Assembly (NCBI GenBank): GCA_029821215.1
Contig: JALGTV010000039.1
Span: 1-9,351 of the forward strand
Direction: 5' to 3'
Source of the DNA: Candidatus Zipacnadia bacterium
GTDB taxonomy: Bacteria; Armatimonadota; Zipacnadia; Zipacnadales; Zipacnadaceae
DNA: 9,351 nucleotides
Every line of letters starts with the position of its first letter. Position 1 is the first letter of the stretch. A program made the position numbers and the translations under genes. The notes below the pieces were generated by a model, which was given only the letters and a program-made list of their open reading frames with translations, was not told where the DNA came from and made no database searches. Shown here one piece after another: positions 1-6,903 of this stretch.

Positions 1-527
1 ACATAATCAGCTTCCACCTGATCCAGACCGAGCTGGTCGTGAACTGCCACGCGCCGCCGGGCTTCGTCAGGTGCCAGTCCGTCGCGCTGCATCAGTCGCT
101 GGACCCTGACCTCGACGGGGGCATCAACCAAAATCAGCTTGTTCACCAACTGCTGGAGGCCCATTTCCAGCAGCACTGCTGCCTCTACCGCTACCAGGGG
201 GGGAGGATGAGGACTATTGCGGTATTGCTGAATACATTCAGTGATGCGCCTGGCCATAGAGGGATGGACGAGGTCATTAAGGCGCTGTCGGGCAGTGGGG
301 TCAGCGAAAATCAGCTCGGCCAGGGCCGGGCGGCGCAGGCTGCCGTCTGGATTTATGAACTCATCGCCAAAAGCCTGCTGCACCGCTTCCAGTTCGGGGC
401 GCCCTGGCTGCAGTATTTCTCGGGAGATATCATCAGCCTGGATAACAGCAGCGCCTAAGTCCGCCAGGGCCGCTAATACCACTGATTTCCCGGCTGCTAT
501 GGGGCCGACAACGCCTACTACCACCAT
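1..527 (-). CDS. coaE: Dephospho-CoA kinase (3' end cut by window edge)
   Basis: CoaE phosphorylates the ribose 3'-hydroxyl of dephospho-CoA with ATP, the last step of CoA synthesis in the cytoplasm. I translated the reverse strand: about 175 codons are visible of a family length near 200. The N-terminus is a beta strand followed by a P-loop, GPIAAGKS at residues 8-15, which fits GxxxxGKS although the usual form is GGIGSGKS. Next come ADDISRE (31-37, the substrate-side Asp region), a VHPSMARRI helix (87-95), VEAAVLLEMGL (114-124, equivalent to the usual DxPLLfE), and the lid region with R141, R144 and a QRDG turn near 147-150. The visible end, DQ..LDQVEADY, matches the family's last third. 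The ATG at 527 lies 24 bases after the rpsA stop, in the same frame, with no strong Shine-Dalgarno sequence, so translation may depend on coupling. The frame is open to the edge and shows no damage. Confidence 0.95.
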   Translation of the reverse strand, partial: MVVVGVVGPIAAGKSVVLAALADLGAAVIQADDISREILQPGRPELEAVQQAFGDEFINPDGSLRRPALAELIFADPTARQRLNDLVHPSMARRITECIQQYRNSPHPPPLVAVEAAVLLEMGLQQLVNKLILVDAPVEVRVQRLMQRDGLAPDEARRRVAVHDQLGLDQVEADY

Positions 528-551
528 GATACCCCGGGGCTCTCGTGTCGT

Positions 552-1952
552 TTAGTCTTCCTGGTCATCCTCGGTGATTGTCTCAGATTCTTCGGGCGGC
601 TCATCACTGTCCACGTCCTCAGCAGCCGGGGGTTGTTCGGCGGCGCTATCATCAGACTCGGCGGCAGGCTCGGGGACGGCTGCTTCCAGATGGGCCCTGG
701 CTTCTTCCAGCACCTCCCCGAATTGATCGCCGAGAGTAATAGGTTCTTGTTGCTGGGAGTCTATGTGCTGCTCATATGCCTGGCGCTCCTTTACCTGTTG
801 GGCTGCGGCTAAGCTGAGTACCATCTTGCGAGCCTGGGGATTAAGTTCTAATATCTTAACCTGGATCTGCTGGCCCTTTTCCAAGACATCGTGGGGACTG
901 TCAATATGTTTAGAGCTCATATGTCGTATAGGAATGAATCCCTCAATTTCCGTATCGGCCAGGCGAGCAAATGCCCCAGTGGAGACAATCCGGGTTACGT
1001 AGACCTGTACAGTATCGCCCTCGTGAACCTGGCCCGATAGCTCCTTCCACGGGTCAGGTAATATCTGGCGCCGACCCAGGGAGATGCGCTCGCCGTCCTT
1101 CTCGATGTTGAGTACCATCACCCGGATTATCTCGCCAGGCTTGAGTACTTCAGAGGGATGATCAATGTGGGTCCAGGACATCTCGGAGATGTGCAGCAGT
1201 CCATCTACCCCGCCCAGGTCAATGAAAGCGCCATAGTTAGTTAGATTACGCACCTTACCTTCACAAACAACGCCCTCCTTCAATCGGGCCAGCGTCGCTT
1301 CTCGGCGCCGTTGGCGCTCTTCTTCAATTACCTGGCGGTGGGAAAGAATAACTTTGTTGGCCACCCGGTCAGCTTCCAACACCTTCAGCCGGAGGGTGCG
1401 GCCCACGAATTTGTCCAAATGCCGCACATCGCGGGTCGCCACATGCGAGGCGGGCACAAAGCCAGATACGCCCAGGTCCACCCGGAGCCCGCCCTTGACC
1501 CGGTCGGTGACCATGGCGGTAATGAGCTTCTCGTTCTCCAGGGCATCATATATGCGCCGCCACACCCGCTCATAGTCAGCCCGTGTCTTGGACAGCCGCA
1601 TTGCTCCGGTATTGTCGCCAATACTGATCACTGCCACTTCTATCTCTTGATCACGCTCGGGTAAATCGTCTTCACCAGCGAACTCGCTGCGCGGGATAAT
1701 ACCTTCATACTTGGCGCCAACATCCACCACCACACCTTGGTCCTGGATTTCAATGACTGTTCCAGTTACAATATCGCCCTCCTCTACAGTGCGCGGGGTA
1801 GCCGCCTCCAGGTCGGCCCAGGTCTCTTCCAGGTCCCAGCGCGAACTGATAACCCGCCCGCCTCCAGGATCTTTCCGGCTCTTGAATTCGGAGCTGCTAC
1901 TTGGTCGTTGCTTAGTGGATTCAGAAAACTGCTCGTTGAATTCATCGTTCAT
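552..1952 (-). CDS. rpsA: Small ribosomal subunit protein S1, four S1 domains
   Basis: S1 binds single-stranded RNA and helps the 30S subunit recruit and unfold mRNA. The 466-residue protein has a polar N-terminal extension (1-55) and four S1 OB-fold repeats at about 58-123, 142-206, 225-294 and 308-382. Repeat 3 is the most canonical (YGAFIDLGGVDGLLHISEMSW at 240-260). After repeat 4 comes a helical stretch, then a low-complexity tail rich in Asp, Glu, Pro and Ala (about 425-466) that is probably disordered. E. coli S1 has six repeats in 557 residues; shorter S1 proteins are usual in several other phyla. The ATG at 1952 follows AAGGAG (1962-1967) at 9 bases, a good ribosome site. The gene starts 72 bases after the polA stop, so it is likely cotranscribed. 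A generic S1-domain RNA-binding protein is possible, but the repeat layout favours ribosomal S1. Confidence 0.93.
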   Translation of the reverse strand: MNDEFNEQFSESTKQRPSSSSEFKSRKDPGGGRVISSRWDLEETWADLEAATPRTVEEGDIVTGTVIEIQDQGVVVDVGAKYEGIIPRSEFAGEDDLPERDQEIEVAVISIGDNTGAMRLSKTRADYERVWRRIYDALENEKLITAMVTDRVKGGLRVDLGVSGFVPASHVATRDVRHLDKFVGRTLRLKVLEADRVANKVILSHRQVIEEERQRRREATLARLKEGVVCEGKVRNLTNYGAFIDLGGVDGLLHISEMSWTHIDHPSEVLKPGEIIRVMVLNIEKDGERISLGRRQILPDPWKELSGQVHEGDTVQVYVTRIVSTGAFARLADTEIEGFIPIRHMSSKHIDSPHDVLEKGQQIQVKILELNPQARKMVLSLAAAQQVKERQAYEQHIDSQQQEPITLGDQFGEVLEEARAHLEAAVPEPAAESDDSAAEQPPAAEDVDSDEPPEESETITEDDQED

Positions 1953-1961
1953 CGTCTTGGG

Positions 1962-1967
1962 CTCCTT
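1962..1967 (-). promoter_or_regulatory. Ribosome binding site of rpsA
   Basis: Read on the minus strand this is AAGGAG, 9 bases before the ATG at 1952. It fixes that start, since no comparable site precedes a later start codon. Confidence 0.8.
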
Positions 1968-2024
1968 CGCCTAATCGTAGATACTTAGCTGCTCACTGGG
2001 TTCGAGAAAGTCGTCTCACGGTGT

Positions 2025-4676
2025 CTAATTCAGCGTCTGTAAGTCTCGCCAGTTCTGGCCAACTTTTACGTCTACCTGTAACGGAACGGTCAACTGCCAT
2101 GCTCCTTCCATAAGCTGGGTGACGAACTGTGCGACCTGATTCACTTCGTCGGTAGGCACCTCAAAAACCAGTTCATCGTGTACCTGCAACAACATCCGAG
2201 TTGAAGCGCTAATCCTGGCCAATCCCGCGGCGATATCCACCATCGCTACTTTGATAATGTCGGCGGCCGAACCTTGAATGGGTGTATTGGCGGCAGCGCG
2301 TTCGGCATAGGCGCGCACCCGCCGATTGCTGCTGTTTAGCTGCGGAAGATAGCGGCGCCGGGCACAGATGGTCTGGACATAGCCATCTTCCCGGGCCTGG
2401 GTCACGATCTGGTCAATATACTGCCTTACTCCGGCCAGGCGCTGGAAATAGTTCTCAATAAAGGCTTCGGCCTCCTCCCGAGAGATATCCAGTTGGGCGG
2501 CCAGGGCGGTCGCACCCATTCCGTAAATCACCGCGTAATTGACGGTTTTGGCCGCGCGGCGCATATCGGTGGTGACTTCAGCGATGGGCACCTCAAATAT
2601 CGTGGCCGCAGTCCGGCAATGGATGTCCTCGCCAGCCTGAAAAGCCGCTGTCAAGTGATCATCGCCAGACAGATGGGCCAGGATGCGCAGTTCTATCTGG
2701 GAATAATCGGCGCACAGCAACATTTTATCCGAAGAGCCGGCCACAAAGCAAGCCCGAATTTCCCGGCCCAGCTCAGTCTTAATGGGTATGTTTTGCAGAT
2801 TGGGATTGCGGCTGGACAAACGGCCGGTGGCAGTTACCGTTTGCTCAAAAGTAGTGTGGATGCGGCCGGTTCCCGGGTCAACTTCCTCCAGCAGTCCCTT
2901 CACATAGGTAGAATAGAGTTTGGCAAGCTGGCGGTATTCAAGGACCAGGCTAACAATCTCGTGGTCGGGGGCTAACTCATTCAGCACGTCGACGGCGGTG
3001 GACCATCCGGTCTTAGTGCGCCTGCCCTTGGGCAATCCCAACCTCTCAAATAACACTTGACCGAGCTGTTGGGGTGAGCTGATGTTAAAGTCTACACCGG
3101 CCAGCTCGTAAATGCGGGTTGCCAACTGCTGCTGGGTCTCGGTCAACTGCTCACCAAAGCTCCTGAGGGTGGCGGTATCAATGGCAATACCGGCGGTTTC
3201 CATCGCGGAGAGGATTTCGACCAGAGGCATCTCCACTCGGGCAAACAGCTCCTGCAGTCCCAGCTCTTCCAGTCGGCTTAGGAGTGACTCCCGTAATTTG
3301 CCGATAAGAGTGGCCTCGGCCCGGGCCCGCTGCTCGGCATTTATCGGTGGTGGCAGGGCTTCGCCCAGATACTGGGCTACCAATATCTCCATATCCCGCT
3401 CGCGGCGCTCGGGAGCGATCAAGTAATCGGCCACAGCGGCATCAAACTCAATCCCCCGCATCTGGATGCCCACCGTCTCCAAGGCATGGCTGAGTTCTTT
3501 AAGTTCGTGCCCCCGTTTACCAATATCAGGTTCTGCCAGCAGGTTATGTATCTCATTGGGTAGGGGAGAGGACTCATTGGTCTCAAATAGTCCCGCCGCC
3601 TCGGGGGCAGAATCAGAGGCCAACGGCAGATAAACAGCGCCTCCCTTATCCGCAGCCAGCGCCAAGCCCAGCGGGCAGCCATCGGTTTGGTTCACCGCCA
3701 CATTCACATAGCCGGCCTGCCGGACCGCTTGGAGTACTTGATCCAGTTCGGGACTGTCTGGCGTCGGTGCGGTTGGGGCGGGTTGGGCTTGAATTTGATC
3801 CAGCCGCTCCAGCAGGCTGGCAAATTCAAGACGGGCCAGCAGTTGGCGCACCTGGGCCCGATTCATACCTGGCCATCCTAAGTCCTCCAGTGATAGGGAC
3901 AACGGTACATTGGTCACAATAGTGGCAAGTTCTTTGCTCAGCCGGGCCTGATCAGCATATTCAGTCAGGTTGTCTTGTAGCTTCTCACCGTTCACCTGGT
4001 CCAGGTGCTCCAATATCCTCTCTACACTGCCAAACTCCGCCAGCAGTCGAGCCGCGGTCTTAGGCCCGATACCGGGGACACCGGGGATATTATCGGAACT
4101 GTCGCCTGCCAGTCCTTTCCAATCGGCCAACTGGGCCGGTGGGAGGCCGTATTCTTCCTGTACTGCGATAGGGTCGTACAGCTTCGTATCTCGTATGCCC
4201 TTAAGTGTTGCCAAGACTTTCACCCGGTCAGTTACTATCTGAACGAGGTCGCGGTCACCAGTGACCACCAGGACATCCCAGCCTTCCTCGGCGGCCTGGT
4301 TAGCCACCGTGCCAATGATGTCGTCGGCTTCATAGCCTTCTTTTTGGGTGTGTGCCAGACCCAGCGCCTCAATTAGTTCGTAGGCCAGTTCAAACTGGGA
4401 AGCCAGCTCCTCATCCATGGGCGGGCGGTCCGCCTTATACTCCTCAAACTGCTCATGCCGGAAGGTCGGCCCGGGGGCGTCAAAAGCTACCAGGCTACCA
4501 TCAGGGCATTGCTCGGATAGCAGGCGGATGAGCATCTGGGCCAGGCCATAGACGGCATTGGTCGGCTGGCCGGAGGTGGTGGAAAGCGCCGGCAGGGCGT
4601 GATAAGCCCGATGCAGCAAGCTATTGCCGTCAATTAGTAGCAATTTTGGAGCCAACGGTGCTTTTTCTCCTGACAT
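2025..4676 (-). CDS. polA: DNA polymerase I, 5' nuclease active, proofreading residues lost
   Basis: Pol I removes RNA primers and fills gaps during lagging-strand synthesis and excision repair. The 883-residue protein has three regions. The 5' nuclease (about 11-295) keeps its acidic residues: D16, E116/D118/D119, D141/D143 and D192/D195, plus a helix-hairpin-helix GVPGIGPKTA (199-208). The 3'-5' exonuclease fold (about 310-475) is degenerate: the usual DxE strand reads VAVNQTDG (326-333), and the YxxxD motif before the polymerase domain is not recognisable, so no proofreading is expected. The polymerase (about 480-883) is intact: TATGRLSSRNPNLQNIP (615-631), motif A with D657, O helix with R706, R707 and K710, and motif C HDE (833-835). 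Y714 lies where E. coli and Taq have Phe. ATG 4676 has GAGG directly against it, too close to work well; a TTG at 4655 (residue 8) has AGGAG 11 bases upstream and would give a typical APKLLLIDGN start, so the true start is uncertain by seven residues. Confidence 0.98.
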   Translation of the reverse strand: MSGEKAPLAPKLLLIDGNSLLHRAYHALPALSTTSGQPTNAVYGLAQMLIRLLSEQCPDGSLVAFDAPGPTFRHEQFEEYKADRPPMDEELASQFELAYELIEALGLAHTQKEGYEADDIIGTVANQAAEEGWDVLVVTGDRDLVQIVTDRVKVLATLKGIRDTKLYDPIAVQEEYGLPPAQLADWKGLAGDSSDNIPGVPGIGPKTAARLLAEFGSVERILEHLDQVNGEKLQDNLTEYADQARLSKELATIVTNVPLSLSLEDLGWPGMNRAQVRQLLARLEFASLLERLDQIQAQPAPTAPTPDSPELDQVLQAVRQAGYVNVAVNQTDGCPLGLALAADKGGAVYLPLASDSAPEAAGLFETNESSPLPNEIHNLLAEPDIGKRGHELKELSHALETVGIQMRGIEFDAAVADYLIAPERRERDMEILVAQYLGEALPPPINAEQRARAEATLIGKLRESLLSRLEELGLQELFARVEMPLVEILSAMETAGIAIDTATLRSFGEQLTETQQQLATRIYELAGVDFNISSPQQLGQVLFERLGLPKGRRTKTGWSTAVDVLNELAPDHEIVSLVLEYRQLAKLYSTYVKGLLEEVDPGTGRIHTTFEQTVTATGRLSSRNPNLQNIPIKTELGREIRACFVAGSSDKMLLCADYSQIELRILAHLSGDDHLTAAFQAGEDIHCRTAATIFEVPIAEVTTDMRRAAKTVNYAVIYGMGATALAAQLDISREEAEAFIENYFQRLAGVRQYIDQIVTQAREDGYVQTICARRRYLPQLNSSNRRVRAYAERAAANTPIQGSAADIIKVAMVDIAAGLARISASTRMLLQVHDELVFEVPTDEVNQVAQFVTQLMEGAWQLTVPLQVDVKVGQNWRDLQTLN
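4667..4671 (-). promoter_or_regulatory. AGGAG inside the first codons of polA
   Basis: On the minus strand AGGAG falls in codons 2-4 of the longest polA frame and lies 11 bases before TTG at 4655-4653. It supports a start at that TTG in place of ATG 4676, whose own GAGG touches the start codon. The choice is open. Confidence 0.4.
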
Positions 4677-4686
4677 CCTCAGGGCC

Positions 4687-4728
4687 GGGGCATCCTTGCC
4701 CTGATCATTTTCGCGGCGGGGACGCCGC
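4687..4728. repeat. Two REP-like hairpins between sppA and polA
   Basis: The 72-base gap between sppA and polA holds two small inverted repeats. One is gggca/tgccc around tcct (4688-4701); the other is gcggcg/cgccgc around ggga (4713-4728). No T-run follows on either strand, so they are not standard intrinsic terminators. The first nearly repeats the hairpin at 7941-7956 (14 of 16 bases). In a cotranscribed mRNA they could stabilise RNA ends or tune polA relative to sppA; that role is inferred. Confidence 0.7.
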
Positions 4729-4748
4729 TCCTACAAATCGAAAACACG

Positions 4749-5813
4749 CTAGCGGAGTTGTGGATGGGGGGTAGGGGGTAGTAGCAGCTCACTGGCCTGC
4801 TGCCGGTAGCTTTGACGGATCTCGTCAGCAATTGCGGTGGCAGCGCCACCGAACAAAGAGCCCCACGGGGAGGCGCGCCCATACTCCTTCAGAGCCGGCT
4901 TACCCTCAATCCCGCCTTTCTCCGCCGCCAACTGCACGGCGTCATGGAAATTGCCCAGTTGGTCAACCAGTCCGGCTTCCTTGGCCTGAGAACCGGTGTA
5001 TATCCGCCCATCGGCGAGTTTTTTGACGACGTCAATGTCCATCTTTCTGGCCGTGGCGACGTCGGTGACAAACTGCTCGTAAACATCCTGGAGCATATCT
5101 TCCAGTAGTTGGCGCTCGTCAGCGCGCATGGGGCGAAACGGTGAGCCCGTATCTTTGTACTGTCCGGAAGTGATGGTTACGTCATCCAACCCCACCTTCT
5201 CCATAAGCTCATAGAAGGTTAGTGTCTCCATTATTACACCGATGCTACCGGTAATTGTACCGGGGTTGGCTACAATCACATCGGCTGCCGAGGCTATGTA
5301 GTAGCCACCGGAGGCAGCCACATCGGCCAAGGAAGCCACCACCGGCTTCTGTTCAGCCAGGCGGGAGACCTCTTTGTATATGGCCTGAGATGCGGCTACT
5401 GTGCCCCCTGGACTGTTAATGCGCACCACTACGGCTTTGACGGCCTTATCGGTAGCCGCCTGGCGCAACTGGGCCATGACCGCCCGCGAACCGCGCGGTC
5501 CGCCAAACAGCCACGAGCCGCCACCGGCGGCGCTGATGGGTCCGCTGACCTCAATAACGCCCACCTTGGGGCCCAGGCTGAGATCGGTCGGCTGAGTAAA
5601 TGATGATATCAGACCGATGAATCCCAGGATAAGTAGGCCCCCGAAAAAGGCTATTACCGCTATGATGATGCCGATAATCAGTCCCCAGCGCGGGCCGCGA
5701 GGTGGCGGAGGCGGCGGTACGGAGGGAGTAGCTTGGGTGTAGGTATTCTCACTATCATCAGGAAGACTGCGCTGGTTATCCTGCCGAGACTGGTCGGACG
5801 TGAATTCATCCAT
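4749..5813 (-). CDS. sppA: Signal peptide peptidase SppA, short (36K) type
   Basis: SppA is a membrane-anchored serine protease of the ClpP-like fold that degrades cleaved signal peptides and membrane fragments. The 354-residue protein begins with a charged, polar segment and a proline run (33-38, PPPPPP), followed by one transmembrane helix (about 44-70) that should leave the catalytic domain outside the cytoplasm. The protease region opens with KVGVIEVSGPI (83-93) and contains VVVRINSPGG (128-137). The nucleophile is probably S168 in ASGGYYIAS, and the general base K220 in SGQYKDTGSPFR, which is the Ser-Lys dyad of the family. GRIYTGSQAKEAGLVDQLG (269-287) is the conserved C-terminal element. 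The length matches the single-domain Gram-positive/archaeal type, not the tandem E. coli type of about 618 residues. ATG 5813 has AGGTGAAGG just upstream. It heads the sppA-polA-rpsA-coaE run. Confidence 0.95.
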   Translation of the reverse strand: MDEFTSDQSRQDNQRSLPDDSENTYTQATPSVPPPPPPRGPRWGLIIGIIIAVIAFFGGLLILGFIGLISSFTQPTDLSLGPKVGVIEVSGPISAAGGGSWLFGGPRGSRAVMAQLRQAATDKAVKAVVVRINSPGGTVAASQAIYKEVSRLAEQKPVVASLADVAASGGYYIASAADVIVANPGTITGSIGVIMETLTFYELMEKVGLDDVTITSGQYKDTGSPFRPMRADERQLLEDMLQDVYEQFVTDVATARKMDIDVVKKLADGRIYTGSQAKEAGLVDQLGNFHDAVQLAAEKGGIEGKPALKEYGRASPWGSLFGGAATAIADEIRQSYRQQASELLLPPTPHPQLR

Positions 5814-5832
5814 TTTCCTTCACCTGTTGCTC

Positions 5833-5861
5833 TTGACAATGAGTAACTATATTCATATACT
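5833..5861 (+). promoter_or_regulatory. Sigma-70-type promoter of tRNA-Leu
   Basis: TTGACA (5833-5838) matches the -35 consensus perfectly and TATACT (5856-5861) matches five of six -10 bases, with the optimal 17-base spacer. The tRNA 5' end lies 10 bases after the -10 box, which implies a very short 5' leader. The box lies inside the 58 bases between the tRNA gene and the oppositely oriented sppA start. Confidence 0.9.
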
Positions 5862-5871
5862 GCCATTGGTC

Positions 5872-5961
5872 GCCGGAGTGGCGGAATTGGTAGACGCACC
5901 AGACTCAAAATCTGGCGGGGCTTCAAACCCCGTGCCGGTTCGAATCCGGCCTCCGGCACCA
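5872..5961 (+). tRNA. tRNA-Leu (anticodon CAA), CCA encoded
   Basis: The acceptor arms are GCCGGAG (5872-5878) and CTCCGGC (5951-5957), followed by discriminator A and an encoded CCA (5959-5961). The D region carries GGAATTGGTAGA. The anticodon stem is CCAGA/TCTGG around the loop CTCAAAA, giving anticodon CAA at 5906-5908, which reads UUG. The long variable arm CGGGG/CCCCG (5916-5932) marks a class II tRNA, and the T arm is GCCGG-TTCGAAT-CCGGC. All stems pair fully. The gene stands alone and convergent to accA. Confidence 0.98.
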
Positions 5962-5990
5962 CTTCCTCTTGTAATTGTAATAGGTAGTTT

Positions 5991-6051
5991 TCAGTGACAC
6001 TGGCTTCCAGCCAGAGGCCAGATTCCACAGGCAAGATGCCTGTGCCACTGA
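5991..6051. repeat. REP-like double hairpin between tRNA-Leu and accA
   Basis: In the 96-base gap between the convergent tRNA and accA genes are two perfect hairpins: ctggct/agccag around tcc (6000-6014) and cacaggca/tgcctgtg around aga (6026-6044). Both are enclosed by tcagtg (5991-5996) and cactga (6046-6051), so the unit can fold as a three-way junction. No U-run follows on either strand. It may block read-through or protect the accA 3' end; the cacaggca...tgcctgtg core resembles dispersed intergenic repeats of environmental genomes, from memory only. Confidence 0.7.
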
Positions 6052-6057
6052 CCTCTG

Positions 6058-6903
6058 CTATTGTAGCTCCTTGGGCTGGCCCATTTTTCGGAACTTCTCA
6101 TAACGGGCTGCCATCAACTCGGCGGGGGGAATGTCCCCCAATTCCGTTAGTGCCCCGAGAACAGCTTCCTTGACCAGGTTAGCCGCTTGGCCGTAGTCAG
6201 TGTGGGCCCCCTCACCCGGCTCGGAGATGATGCTATCAATTACCCCCAGGTTCAAGGCATCCGGGGCGGTCAGTTTCAGAGCACTGGCCGCTTCTTCGTT
6301 GCGGGAGGAATCTCGCCACAATATGGCGGCACAGGACTCGGGAGCGATAACCGAATAGTAGGAATGCTCCAGCATCATTATGCGGTCACCGACCCCAATG
6401 CCAATGGCCCCGCCGCTGCCTCCCTCGCCAATGACCACTACCACAATGGGCACTGGTAGGGTAAACATATCTCGCTGATTGGCCGCGATAGCCTCGCTTA
6501 TGCCCCGGCTCTCCGATTGCTCCAGACAGTCGGCTCCCGGCGTATCTATAAGGGTTAGTATCGGATGGCCCACCTTGGCGGCTATCCGCATCACCCGCAT
6601 TGCCTTGCGATAGCCTTCGGCCCGCGCCATGCCAAAATTACGTCGGCGGCGCTGGCTGGCGCTGCGTCCCTTCTGGTGACCAATTATCGCTACTGGATAG
6701 CCCTGGATAAACCCCAATCCGGCTACAATAGCCCCATCATCGCCATAACGACGATCACCATGTAGCTCCACGAAGTCAGTTACCATCCTATCCAGGTAGT
6801 CAAGGGTATAAGGGCGCTGGGGATGGCGAGCCAGTTCCACCTGTTGCTGGGCATCCTGCTCCGAACTGGCTTCGCTGGACGGAGGAATATGTATCTTACT
6901 CAT
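6058..6903 (-). CDS. accA: Acetyl-CoA carboxylase carboxyltransferase, alpha subunit
   Basis: AccA and AccD form the carboxyltransferase that moves CO2 from biotin on AccB to acetyl-CoA, giving malonyl-CoA for fatty acid synthesis. The 281-residue protein keeps the crotonase-like core: ELHGDRRYGDD (46-56), GHQKGR (75-80), NFGMARAEGYRKAMR (89-103), LIDTPGA (118-124), IGEGGSGGAIGIGVGDR (158-174, the oxyanion-hole glycines) and YYSVIAPESCAAILWRD (182-198). It is about 38 residues shorter than E. coli AccA, mainly at the N-terminus. One oddity is the segment after TPGA: the family's YPGIGAEERGQ is DCLEQSESRGI here (125-135), with no frame disturbance. The ATG lies inside the accD end, and ATGAGTAA holds both the accA start and the accD stop (8-base overlap), with GGGGGAG 10 bases upstream. 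Translational coupling to accD, giving equal subunit amounts, is likely. AccB and AccC are not in the window. Confidence 0.97.
   Translation of the reverse strand: MSKIHIPPSSEASSEQDAQQQVELARHPQRPYTLDYLDRMVTDFVELHGDRRYGDDGAIVAGLGFIQGYPVAIIGHQKGRSASQRRRRNFGMARAEGYRKAMRVMRIAAKVGHPILTLIDTPGADCLEQSESRGISEAIAANQRDMFTLPVPIVVVVIGEGGSGGAIGIGVGDRIMMLEHSYYSVIAPESCAAILWRDSSRNEEAASALKLTAPDALNLGVIDSIISEPGEGAHTDYGQAANLVKEAVLGALTELGDIPPAELMAARYEKFRKMGQPKELQ

Noticed and set aside
39..458. Plus-strand 139-codon frame opposite coaE
   Set aside because: The complementary strand encodes recognisable CoaE motifs throughout; this frame has no recognisable domain.
525..554. rpsA-coaE fusion, because both genes share a frame
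   Set aside because: A clear TAA (554-552) separates them and both neighbours have complete termini, so they are separate genes.
2493..2975. Plus-strand 160-codon frame opposite polA
   Set aside because: It lies wholly inside the polymerase domain of polA on the other strand and shows no motif of its own.
5800..5997. Plus-strand 65-codon frame with GVAELVDAPDSKSGG
   Set aside because: This is the sense-strand translation of the same tRNA, another classic false annotation.
5678..6034. Minus-strand 118-codon frame across the tRNA-Leu gene (contains EAGFEPARGLKPRQ)
   Set aside because: This is the well-known spurious protein produced by translating a tRNA gene in antisense; the real features are tRNA-Leu and sppA.
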